Shown piece after piece: positions 23,703-31,233 of a stretch of 50,064 bases of DNA (its first letter is position 1; each line of letters begins with the position of its first letter). A model generated the notes under the pieces. The model worked only from the letters and a program-made list of their open reading frames with translations. It was not told the origin of the DNA and ran no database searches. This stretch comes from an uncultured bacterium. GTDB taxonomy: Bacteria > Cyanobacteriota > Vampirovibrionia > Gastranaerophilales > Gastranaerophilaceae. Made by a program: the position numbers and the translations under genes. The stretch spans positions 1 through 50,064 of the forward strand of contig CASEEG010000110.1 of NCBI GenBank assembly GCA_949286885.1, in the 5' to 3' direction.

Positions 23703-23774
23703 GGCATCGCCTATCAACAGTTGCGTTTTCGACCCGCTCAACGCGGCTCTCAAACTCACTCTGGCTTACGCGTT
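23703..23774. repeat. 72-bp direct repeat, copy 2, overlapping the histidine kinase 3' end
   Basis: Identical to copy 1. The kinase's last two codons (Asn, Ala) and its TAA stop (23768-23766) lie inside this copy, so the present C-terminus of the kinase was set by the repeat. Confidence 0.95.
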
Positions 23775-25772
23775 TTTATCTCGTACTTCAAAAGTTATTT
23801 CCCAACCGTCATCTGGGTCAACAGGTGGTTTTTCGGGTTTCATATCTACAAATTCAGCATCTTTTTGTGCTTTTGTTTCATAATCGTTAATTGTTGAAAT
23901 TTCAGGCTGTTTGTATACTTTTTCCTCTTGTCCTTGTTGAGCTTCTTTTTGTATTTCAACACTCATCGCTGCAACAGGCTCTTTCGAGAGTTCTTCTTTA
24001 TTTTGTGTTGTATTAAGCGGTAGCCAAAAACCAAAGGTTGAGCCTTCGCCAACTTTTGAGTGTACAAAAACCTTTCCGCCATGGTGTTTTTCAATAGCTA
24101 TTTTAACAAGGTGCAAACCAAGCCCTGTGCCTTTTATTGTATGAGTTGCATTTTCAATTCTAAAAAATCTGTCAAATATTTTTTCTTGATATTCAGGTGC
24201 TATGCCCATACCCATGTCTTCTACCGTTACTTCAAGAAATTTCGGGTCTTTTGCAATTTCTGCGCGGACTTTTACGCGGGAATTATCCGGAGAGTATTTA
24301 ATGGCATTTGTAATAAGATTTGATAAAACTCTTTCAATACTTTGCTCGTTAAATTCAACTTCAGGTAAATTAGGCTCTTTTATAACAGAAAAAGTTATAT
24401 TCTTTTCTTGAGCAAGGATTTTGTGATCTTCAATAGAGCGTTCAATTACAGGCATGATGCTTTGCTTTGTTTTTTCAAGTTCCACATCATTTTGCAATTT
24501 TGAAAAGTCAAGAATATCATTAACCATTTTATTTAGTCGGATGACTTCCTGATTAATCGTGCCGATGAATTCTTTTTGTTCGTCGTAATTAAAGTCTTTT
24601 CCGTAGTGATAAAGTGTCTCAGCATAGCTTGTAAGAATTGTTACAGGCGTTCTTAATTCATGAGATACATTTGAAATAAAATCATTTTTAAGTTTATCAA
24701 CTTCTGCTTCTTTAGTTATATCAATAAGGATTATAATGTAGCCCATATAATCATGGACTTTTGAATACATTGGAGAAATAAGTGTTTTTATTATTCTTTT
24801 ATCTACTTCGATGTTAAATTCAAGCGGTTTTTTTTCCATTACATCAAGCGGAGTGTCTTTAAAAATGCTTATTTTTTCCCTAAAACAAAGTTCGCCGTTT
24901 GTATCACAGTAATTTTGCACATTAGTGCCCACTATATCCATAGCAGTAACTGATAAAATCTTTTGTGCTGCAGGATTAATCATAGAAATCTTGTCGTAAT
25001 TGTCACATACAACAACCCCGTTTGCAATGCTCATAAGAACAGCTTCAAGCTTGTTGCGCTCAAGAGTGAGTTGGTCGACATTTTGTTCTTCATAAGCATG
25101 GAGTCTTTTTGACATATCGTTAAAAGCGTTAAAGAGTTCTTTTATTTCTCCTGATGCCTGCTTATAGTCTAATACCGTTCCGAATTTGCCACTTGAAATT
25201 TCTTTTACACCATGGTGCAAAAGGGTTAGCTCTCTTGTTATAAGAAAAGTATTAACCAAAATTACTATTGTAAAAATTATCCATACCAGAGTAAATACAA
25301 TGAGCATGGAATTTTTTGTTGTGCGAGCGACAATGCTTGCCATATCAGCACTCAGACCAATTTCAACAACACCTACAATTCTGCCAAAAGAATCTGTCAT
25401 AGGTGAACTTATGTTAATTCTTGTGTCTTGAGCCCGGCGATTGTATGCATCTGCTGTTGTGTAAATTATTTTACCTTTTGAGTCTTTAAAAGTTATAAAA
25501 GAAATGTCTTTGTTGCTGGTAAGGATTGAATTGGCATGAGTTCTTAAAAGATTATATTTGTATTCTTGCGGGGTATCTTTTGTAAGTTCATAACTTTGTA
25601 TAGCAAGGGTTTTGGTTAAAATTTGTCCGAAATTACCATAAGAATCATATAATTTTTGCTGTATTTTGCTTATGGCAAAAACTGCAACTCCGACAATTAA
25701 AATAGTCGAAATCAGTAACCCCGTAATAATTAACTTATTTTGTGCTGTTAAATCAAATTTAACCTTTTTCAT
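23766..25772 (-). CDS. membrane sensor histidine kinase (WalK-like architecture), C-terminus altered by a repeat
   Basis: 668 aa from ATG 25772. Order: TM1 (~13-33), extracytoplasmic Cache-like sensor (~34-150), TM2 (~155-178), HAMP (~180-232), PAS (~240-350), HisKA with SNVSHELRTPVT (phospho-His ~371), HATPase_c with NLITNAIKYSPDN, DMGMGIAPEYQEKIFDRF and GTGLGLHLVK. After ~578 an acidic, Gln/Glu-rich tail of ~90 residues follows, ending in the repeat. The Met at 25793 adds 7 residues that overlap the -10 box. No response regulator is next to it. Confidence 0.92.
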   Translation of the reverse strand: MKKVKFDLTAQNKLIITGLLISTILIVGVAVFAISKIQQKLYDSYGNFGQILTKTLAIQSYELTKDTPQEYKYNLLRTHANSILTSNKDISFITFKDSKGKIIYTTADAYNRRAQDTRINISSPMTDSFGRIVGVVEIGLSADMASIVARTTKNSMLIVFTLVWIIFTIVILVNTFLITRELTLLHHGVKEISSGKFGTVLDYKQASGEIKELFNAFNDMSKRLHAYEEQNVDQLTLERNKLEAVLMSIANGVVVCDNYDKISMINPAAQKILSVTAMDIVGTNVQNYCDTNGELCFREKISIFKDTPLDVMEKKPLEFNIEVDKRIIKTLISPMYSKVHDYMGYIIILIDITKEAEVDKLKNDFISNVSHELRTPVTILTSYAETLYHYGKDFNYDEQKEFIGTINQEVIRLNKMVNDILDFSKLQNDVELEKTKQSIMPVIERSIEDHKILAQEKNITFSVIKEPNLPEVEFNEQSIERVLSNLITNAIKYSPDNSRVKVRAEIAKDPKFLEVTVEDMGMGIAPEYQEKIFDRFFRIENATHTIKGTGLGLHLVKIAIEKHHGGKVFVHSKVGEGSTFGFWLPLNTTQNKEELSKEPVAAMSVEIQKEAQQGQEEKVYKQPEISTINDYETKAQKDAEFVDMKPEKPPVDPDDGWEITFEVRDKNA

Positions 25773-25781
25773 CTCGGCAAT

Positions 25782-25810
25782 ATTATAGCACAACTATGTT
25801 GTGTTATAAT
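25782..25810. promoter_or_regulatory. 29-bp symmetric divergent promoter of the histidine kinase and smpB
   Basis: ATTATA-G-CACAAC-TAT-GTTGTG-T-TATAAT: 12 of 14 positions pair. Each strand reads an extended -10, TGC-TATAAT on minus (25790-25782) and TGT-TATAAT on plus (25802-25810). The plus box is 6 nt from the smpB ATG; the minus box is 9 nt from the kinase ATG. The inner CACAAC/GTTGTG pair could also bind a dimeric regulator. Confidence 0.7.
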
Positions 25811-25816
25811 CCTTTT

Positions 25817-26263
25817 ATGCAGAAAAAAATTATTTCAACTAATAAAAAAGCATATCATGATTTTTTAATTTTCGATAAGTTTGAAGCAGGACTTGTTTTA
25901 ACAGGTACTGAAATAAAATCCATTCGAAAGGGTGCAATAAATTTAAAAGACAGTTTTGTTAAAATTGAAGATATGGAAGCGTTTTTATATAATGCCCATA
26001 TTAGTGTATACGAGCAGGGAAACAGATTTAACCATGAGGAAAAGCGCACAAGAAAATTGCTTTTGCGCAAAAAAGAAATTTTAAAAATGTTGGGCAAGGT
26101 AAAGCAGGAAAATTATACTATAGTGCCACTTGAGATGTATTTTTCAGGTCGTTGGGCAAAGCTTGAAATAGCCCTTGCCAAGGGTAAAAAACTTTATGAC
26201 AAAAGAGAGTCTTTGAAGAAAAAAGACATTGAAAGAGACATTTCAAAGAATATTAAACACTAA
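25817..26263 (+). CDS. smpB: SsrA-binding protein SmpB (trans-translation)
   Basis: Binds tmRNA and helps rescue stalled ribosomes. 148 aa from ATG 25817: MQKKIISTNKKAYHDFLIFD, EAGLVLTGTEIKSIRKGAIN (~22-41), DSFVKIEDMEAFLYNAHISVY, KRTRKLLLRKKEI, GRWAKLEIALAKGKKLYDKR (~112-131) and a basic C-terminal tail. The frame to 25796 adds 7 residues across the -10 box and is rejected. Shares CTAA stop with the convergent prepilin. Confidence 0.97.
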   Translation: MQKKIISTNKKAYHDFLIFDKFEAGLVLTGTEIKSIRKGAINLKDSFVKIEDMEAFLYNAHISVYEQGNRFNHEEKRTRKLLLRKKEILKMLGKVKQENYTIVPLEMYFSGRWAKLEIALAKGKKLYDKRESLKKKDIERDISKNIKH

Positions 26264-26853
26264 GGAGTCTGTGCCGGAAACGCGACAGCGGGAGCGTTTT
26301 GTATGTACGGTAATACTATGCTTTTCCCGTTGTCAGGGTTGAAACCTATGTAAAACATATCAGACAATTTCATGTTGGCCCAACCTGCAGAGTCATACAA
26401 ATCATCTTGATCATCATACTCTGCTTGTTTCCATTGAGACATGGGAGTTTGAACTTTAGTAGGACCATTGTCTCCATCAACGTCTACATATATTTCATTT
26501 GGGTTAACAAGGTGATAAACAAATCCGTCGCCAGTGTATATAACTGTTTTTCCATCGGCATCGGTTTCGCTTTTTAAAATTATTAATCTGCTTTGGAGTT
26601 TTTCAAAGTATTTTGTTTTTTCTGCATCGGAAAGATTGGCATATTCCTCGGGTGTCATACCGTCATTTAAATTAACTGCTTGAACAGCATTACTTATTAC
26701 AGAAAAGGCTTTTTTACCGGCAGTCATGTACTCGTGCTGCTTTATTTTTGCAAACACAATGGGTATTGTCATGGCAGCCACTACCCCTATAACCGCCAAG
26801 GTAATAAGTACCTCCGCTAAGGTAAAAGCTATTCTTTTGTTTTTATTTTTCAT
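26260..26853 (-). CDS. type IV prepilin-like protein (pseudopilin)
   Basis: 197 aa. A short basic leader MKNKNKRIA, then the type III signal FTLAEVLITLAVIGVVAAMT (F at mature position 1, conserved Glu at +5), a hydrophobic helix to ~34 and a globular soluble domain. Position -1 is Ala rather than the usual Gly, still acceptable to many prepilin peptidases. This FTLAEVLITL type is very common in the proposed lineage. A soluble part holds VDVDGDNG (~120), possibly calcium-binding. GAGGTG is ~5 nt before the ATG. Confidence 0.85.
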   Translation of the reverse strand: MKNKNKRIAFTLAEVLITLAVIGVVAAMTIPIVFAKIKQHEYMTAGKKAFSVISNAVQAVNLNDGMTPEEYANLSDAEKTKYFEKLQSRLIILKSETDADGKTVIYTGDGFVYHLVNPNEIYVDVDGDNGPTKVQTPMSQWKQAEYDDQDDLYDSAGWANMKLSDMFYIGFNPDNGKSIVLPYIQNAPAVAFPAQTP

Positions 26854-26911
26854 TCGACACCTCTATATAATCACAACAAGTATATACTATTTTTTTAAAA
26901 TGGTCAAAGTT

Positions 26912-27061
26912 TCACAAATATTTATCAGGTTTCTTAAAAATACTATCCGGACGTGCAGAATTTGATTCTACGATTTCATAATATTCGTTTTTATTATAGT
27001 TAATTCCCCATCTTTTGGTGTTCAGTCGTATTTTTTTGTTTTGTTTAGTTTTCTTATCCAT
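26912..27061 (-). CDS. 49-aa small protein, start overlapping the upstream stop
   Basis: Begins MDKKTKQNKKIRLNTKRWGI, then NYNKNEYYEIVESNSARP and ends KKPDKYL. Strongly basic N-terminus. Its ATG overlaps the TAA of the AMIN-like gene by one base (TAATG), so it is likely translated by re-initiation. The stop is at 26912-26914. Unknown function; too short for most ORF calls. Confidence 0.55.
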   Translation of the reverse strand: MDKKTKQNKKIRLNTKRWGINYNKNEYYEIVESNSARPDSIFKKPDKYL

Positions 27062-28659
27062 TACATTTCAAGTTCCAGCTTCATATGTGTGTTTGTTACC
27101 CTGACAAGTAATTTAAATTTATCGACTTTTACAATAAAAAATGTTCTGTTTTCTTGTTTTTCGCTTATTCTGAATTTTATTTGTGTGTCAGACAAAAATT
27201 CTTTAAATTGGTAGAGCAAAAATACATCGTCATGAATATAACCGAACAAAGCTTTTATTCCCTGTTGCTCTATTATCATAAATCCCCTGTTTGAGGCTAT
27301 TTCTACACTGGACAGTACTTGCGGCTCTGCATATTCTTCATTTTCATTGTTATTATATGGCTCAACAGTCTCATTTTCTTTGTCTAAAGTAAGTTCATTA
27401 AATTCTTCTTTAAATGAAATTTCATCGCTTTTTTCAGTATTTTCCTGTGTTGTATTTGGTATTTCGTTAACAGTATCTTCTTTTTGTTCCATTGTTTTGA
27501 CACTTTCCTTTTTCTTGCCTCTTCTGTTTATTGCAAATAGTATTAAAATTCCCACAAAAGCTATAAACAGTGCGCTGAACAGTATTAGATTGTCTTTAAT
27601 AATGTAATAGTATGGTCTGAGTTTTATGACTAATGGTTTAAGTCTATCTTTTATGATTTCTTTTATATTTGCTATATTATCTAATTTGCCGGAGGCTTCC
27701 GGAATTTTTGATACAGTTTTTTCTATTTCGGGATTATTAACTATGTCTTGAGTAATTATATTTTGCTCGTCGGAGTTATTTTTTGTTTCTTCCGGAGTTC
27801 CATTACCGGACTCCATACCAAACTTTTTTTCTTTTAAATCAGCTCCCCCTTTTTCTGTGCCGGCATTATCCAATACTTGCAGATTTCCTGTATCTTGTTT
27901 TTGTTGTGCTTTTATTTGCGCTTGGCGTTGAGCTTCTTGTTGAGATTTAGCTTTTGTTTGTGCTTCTTGCTGAGCCCGTAATCGGGCTTCTCTTTGAGCT
28001 TGAGCACGAGCTTGCGCCTCTTGCTGCGCTTTTATTTGTGCTTGTCTTTGCGCCTCTTGCTGCGCCTTAATTTGAGCTTGACGTTGTGCTTCTTGTTGAG
28101 CCTTTAGTTGCGCTTGACGTTGTGCTTCTTGTTGAGCAGCAATGCGTTTTTGTTCCTGTATTTGTTTTTGCAGAGCAGCGTACTGTGCTTGACGTTGCGC
28201 CTCGTTTGCCTGAGTTTGTTTTGTATTAAATGCACTGTCCAATTGTGATAATTTTTTAGGGTCGATTGATGGTGCAACTGCTCCTGATGAACTGTTAAGT
28301 TGTGCAGTTATGTTGAGTGGTTTTGATGTAAAAATGCTTATTTTTGTATAACCGTTGTTTAAGTCTTGCCCTGCGTAAGGGAAAAGCTTAACTTCAGTGC
28401 TTTTTATGTCGCCTGTTGGTGCAACAGAGCCTATTGAGTGGAATGTTTCAGGCAAAAGAATATAGTAGCTTGTGTTTGTCTTTTTAATTACTTTAATTGG
28501 TTCACTGTATGGTTTTTGGGTAAAAAGCCTTATAGCGTAGCTATCAGTACCTGTTTTTGCGTAGTCTACTTTTAAAAGACTGTTTTTAAAATCGCTTTCT
28601 ATTGCAAATGCGCATAAATTAAAAGCTACTATCCCTAATATTAAAAGAACTTTTTTCAT
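27061..28659 (-). CDS. secreted/anchored AMIN-like protein with Gln/Ala coiled-coil repeats and one membrane segment
   Basis: 532 aa. Signal-like start (1-20, MKKVLLILGIVAFNLCAFAI), a beta-rich ~95-residue domain (25-120) that resembles AMIN (KVDYAKTGTDSYAIRLFTQ, YILLPETFH, KISIFTSKPLNITAQ), then ~150-257 a coiled coil built of 12-residue QQEAQRQAQIKA-type repeats, an acidic spacer, TM at ~357-378, a basic stop-transfer (NRRGKKK) and an acidic cytoplasmic tail (~385-480) with a globular C-terminal end. AMIN domains localise envelope proteins to peptidoglycan or secretin assemblies. It is followed by a coupled 49-aa gene. Function not assigned. Confidence 0.8.
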   Translation of the reverse strand: MKKVLLILGIVAFNLCAFAIESDFKNSLLKVDYAKTGTDSYAIRLFTQKPYSEPIKVIKKTNTSYYILLPETFHSIGSVAPTGDIKSTEVKLFPYAGQDLNNGYTKISIFTSKPLNITAQLNSSSGAVAPSIDPKKLSQLDSAFNTKQTQANEAQRQAQYAALQKQIQEQKRIAAQQEAQRQAQLKAQQEAQRQAQIKAQQEAQRQAQIKAQQEAQARAQAQREARLRAQQEAQTKAKSQQEAQRQAQIKAQQKQDTGNLQVLDNAGTEKGGADLKEKKFGMESGNGTPEETKNNSDEQNIITQDIVNNPEIEKTVSKIPEASGKLDNIANIKEIIKDRLKPLVIKLRPYYYIIKDNLILFSALFIAFVGILILFAINRRGKKKESVKTMEQKEDTVNEIPNTTQENTEKSDEISFKEEFNELTLDKENETVEPYNNNENEEYAEPQVLSSVEIASNRGFMIIEQQGIKALFGYIHDDVFLLYQFKEFLSDTQIKFRISEKQENRTFFIVKVDKFKLLVRVTNTHMKLELEM

Positions 28660-28706
28660 TCAATTTGACCCTTTATTGTCTTTTAGGATTTAAAATTTAA
28701 TTTTAT

Positions 28707-28714
28707 ATTATAAT
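28707..28714. promoter_or_regulatory. symmetric -10 element ATTATAAT between the AMIN-like gene and era
   Basis: Contains TATAAT in both directions. Both genes have leaders of ~40-50 nt here and Shine-Dalgarno-like sites (AAAGG before era), so this is the conventional-leader version of the same element. Confidence 0.5.
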
Positions 28715-28769
28715 ATTAACTGTTGCAATTATACAATGAATAAAATTTTGTGGCAAAGAAAGGTATAAA

Positions 28770-29669
28770 ATGAGCGAATTTAAAACAGGTTTTGTTGCAA
28801 TTATAGCACGTCCTAATGTTGGCAAATCAACCCTTTTAAACAAACTTGTGGGGCAAAAAATTGCAATAACAACTCCTGTTGCCCAAACGACCAGAAAAAA
28901 TATAAAAGGGATTTATTCTGATAGCGATTCGCAGATAATTTTTATTGATACCCCGGGGATTCACAAGCCTCTAAACAAGCTTGGAGAGGCACTTTCAGAG
29001 CAGTCAAAAAGTGTTTTGGATGATGTTGATTTGATTTTGTTTCTTGTTGATGCTCAAGATGAGGCAGGCAGGGGTGATAAGTGGATTGTCGAAAATTATT
29101 TAAAAGACACAAAAACGCCAATTTTGCTTGTTTTAAATAAAGTTGATTTGATAAAAGACCTTGCAAAACGTGAACTAAACACCTATAGTTACAAGTCATT
29201 GTTTGAAAAGTCTTTAGATACTGTAAAAGTAAGCGCAAAAACAGGCAGAAATATTGATGATTTGATTGAAAAAATTAAAAATTATTTGCCCTTGGGGCAA
29301 AAATTGTATGATGAAGATGAAGTAACTGATCAAAATATGCGAGAAATCGCCTCAGAAATTATAAGAGAGAAAATAATTTTTGCAACAAAAGATGAAATCC
29401 CCCACAGCGTGGCTGTTGTAATTGAAAATTACAAAGAAGAAGAAAATATTGATAAAATCAGTGCGCAGATTATTGTTTCAAATGAAAGTCAAAAAAATAT
29501 TTTAATAGGCAAGGGTGGCTCTATGCTTAAAAAAATAGGCACAAATGCAAGGTTAGAGCTGGAGAAAATTGTTGATAAAAAAGTTTTCCTTGAACTTTTT
29601 GTAAAAGTTGTCAAAAACTGGCAAAAAGACGATAATTTTATTAAATCCTTGGGCTTGGATGTTAAGTAA
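28770..29669 (+). CDS. era: GTPase Era
   Basis: 16S rRNA maturation/30S assembly GTPase. 299 aa. G1 ARPNVGKSTLLNKLVGQK (first residue Ala where Gly is usual), G2 TTPVAQTTR, G3 DTPG (~61-64), G4 NKVD (~122-125), then the C-terminal KH domain (~200-290) with IIVSNESQKNILIGKGG. AAAGG is 7 nt before the ATG. Head of a plus-strand run of genes. Confidence 0.95.
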   Translation: MSEFKTGFVAIIARPNVGKSTLLNKLVGQKIAITTPVAQTTRKNIKGIYSDSDSQIIFIDTPGIHKPLNKLGEALSEQSKSVLDDVDLILFLVDAQDEAGRGDKWIVENYLKDTKTPILLVLNKVDLIKDLAKRELNTYSYKSLFEKSLDTVKVSAKTGRNIDDLIEKIKNYLPLGQKLYDEDEVTDQNMREIASEIIREKIIFATKDEIPHSVAVVIENYKEEENIDKISAQIIVSNESQKNILIGKGGSMLKKIGTNARLELEKIVDKKVFLELFVKVVKNWQKDDNFIKSLGLDVK

Positions 29670-29734
29670 TTTTAAAATGGCGCAATTTTTTTATGTAAAA
29701 ATACTTTAATAATATATAAAAGGTATATATCATC

Positions 29735-29899
29735 ATGGAAAAAGACAAACTTACATTTATTGAAGAAAAAAAACTTGAAAAAGAGCTCGAAAAAAAAGAC
29801 TCTTTTGCCCCCTCAAATACTGCAAGTAACCCTATTAAGGCACGTTTTGCTAAGTTTTGTCTTGACAAAAAACAAATTAAGCCTGATGATTTAATTTAG
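29735..29899 (+). CDS. 54-aa small protein
   Basis: Begins MEKDKLTFIEEKKLEKELEK, then KDSFAPSNTASNPIKARFAK and ends KPDDLI. Very Lys/Glu-rich first half, likely helical. The stop TAG is one base before the ATG of the next gene. AAAGG lies ~11 nt upstream, and a TATATAA box precedes it. The minus-strand frame at 29662-29868 is a shadow. Unknown function. Confidence 0.6.
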   Translation: MEKDKLTFIEEKKLEKELEKKDSFAPSNTASNPIKARFAKFCLDKKQIKPDDLI

Positions 29900-29900
29900 T

Positions 29901-30398
29901 ATGCAATATATTAAAAATAGTGTGTTTTTGTACCTTACGCCCCGCCAGCGTTCACAGTTGGTGAGTTTTTTAAGGTCTTTTGTAAAAAAACATCAAAAAT
30001 TAAGTGAAAACCAGCTTTTAGATAAATTTATTGAGGAGGAAAACTACTACAGCGAGGTTGGTTCGCCCCATTTTGAATTTGCGCTTGAAAATTTTTCAAA
30101 TGATGAATTTTTGAGTGATATTAAAAAATTTTTTTCTTATATTTTTTGGGAGCTTGAGCAAAAAGAGGCTCAAAAGCCGCTTATAGAGCGTCAAAAAGCT
30201 ATTCAAAAAAAGGCAAGAAAATGTGCAAACGATTATAAAATGTCAAAATTAAAACCTACAAAAAAACAACTGTGGTATTATGAAAAAGTATGCAAGGCGC
30301 ACAATGTGCCTCAAAAGCCGCTTGAGAGTGCAACAAGGCTTGATTTAAGAAATTGGATTATGGAAATAATTGAGCCTGTGGAAAAATGTGATGATTAG
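29901..30398 (+). CDS. unknown protein, possible DUF3072-like C-terminus
   Basis: 165 aa. Helical, with a basic central region (~90-115, QKAIQKKARKCANDYK) and a C-terminal motif KPTKKQLWYYEKVCKAHNVP followed by TRLDLRNWIMEII, which resembles the small 'PT.KQL..I..L...' helix-helix domains (DUF3072 type). It is translated from an ATG directly after the small gene's stop and overlaps prmC by 8 nt, so these three act as one unit. Confidence 0.65.
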   Translation: MQYIKNSVFLYLTPRQRSQLVSFLRSFVKKHQKLSENQLLDKFIEEENYYSEVGSPHFEFALENFSNDEFLSDIKKFFSYIFWELEQKEAQKPLIERQKAIQKKARKCANDYKMSKLKPTKKQLWYYEKVCKAHNVPQKPLESATRLDLRNWIMEIIEPVEKCDD

Positions 30399-31233
30399 TG
30401 AAATTGTAAAAATTTTAAAAGACGCAAATATTGATGAGCCTCAAGCCAAAGTAAAAATTATTCTTCGTGAGCTTGCAAACTTGAGCGCCGAGGACATTTT
30501 TTTAGGGAAAGAAATAAAAAATAAGGATGAAGTGCTTGATTTTGCTGAAAAATTAGCCAAAACAGGGGCGCCTTTGCAACACCTTTTGGGCTATTGGTAT
30601 TTTATGGGTGAGAAATTTATTGTAACGCCTGATACCCTTATTCCTCGTGAGGAAACGGAATTTCTTGTAAATTGCGCAATAGAAAAAATTAATAAAATTA
30701 AAAAAGAAACTGTGCAAATACTTGATATTGGTACAGGCAGCGGTTGTATTGCCTGCATGATAGCTAAAAATGCGCCGCAGGCTGAGGTTTTGGGGGTTGA
30801 TGTGTCATCTGACGCGCTGCAAGTTGCGCTTGAAAATGCTCAAAAACTTGATTTAATTAAAAAAGTTGTTTTTCGAAAGTCGGATATTTTCTCTGCCCTA
30901 AGAGAGGATGAAACCTTTGATATTATTGTGTCTAACCCGCCATATATAAGTGAGAATGATTATAATAATTTAGATAAAGTCGTAAAAGATTTTGAACCAA
31001 AAAGCGCACTGTTGGCGGATGATGGCGGTCTTGAGTTTTACAAAAAAATAATTTGTAATGCAAAAAAATACTTAAATAAAGGCGGATATTTGATTTTTGA
31101 ATGTGGATACAATCAGGCTGATGAAATTTGCAAGTTGTTTGAAAAAAATAATTTTATCCCAAGCGATGTAATTTGTGATATGGCAGGCATTAAGCGAGTT
31201 GTAGGGGCTTATGCAAGTGAAAATATTTCATAA
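30391..31233 (+). CDS. prmC: peptide chain release factor N5-glutamine methyltransferase
   Basis: Methylates the GGQ Gln of release factors with SAM. 280 aa from ATG 30391; the frame to 30370 is longer but starts at a TTG inside the previous gene. Visible: PLQHLLGYWYFMGEKF, PDTLIPREETEFLV (~81-94), the SAM loop LDIGTGSGCIACMIA (~114-128), and the substrate motif SNPPYISEND (NPPY, ~182-191). C-terminal LIFECGYNQ completes the domain. It overlaps the convergent helicase by 25 nt. Confidence 0.95.
   Translation: MISEIVKILKDANIDEPQAKVKIILRELANLSAEDIFLGKEIKNKDEVLDFAEKLAKTGAPLQHLLGYWYFMGEKFIVTPDTLIPREETEFLVNCAIEKINKIKKETVQILDIGTGSGCIACMIAKNAPQAEVLGVDVSSDALQVALENAQKLDLIKKVVFRKSDIFSALREDETFDIIVSNPPYISENDYNNLDKVVKDFEPKSALLADDGGLEFYKKIICNAKKYLNKGGYLIFECGYNQADEICKLFEKNNFIPSDVICDMAGIKRVVGAYASENIS

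Noticed and set aside
23445..23883. Plus-strand ORFs of 65-98 aa in the repeat block
   Set aside because: They run across the 72-bp repeats in different frames, have no ribosome site and no composition typical of real genes here; they are shadows of the repeat and of the kinase.
27889..28212. Possible CRISPR array (regular 36-nt units)
   Set aside because: The units are in-frame, encode QQEAQRQAQIKA coiled-coil repeats, and there are no unique spacers.
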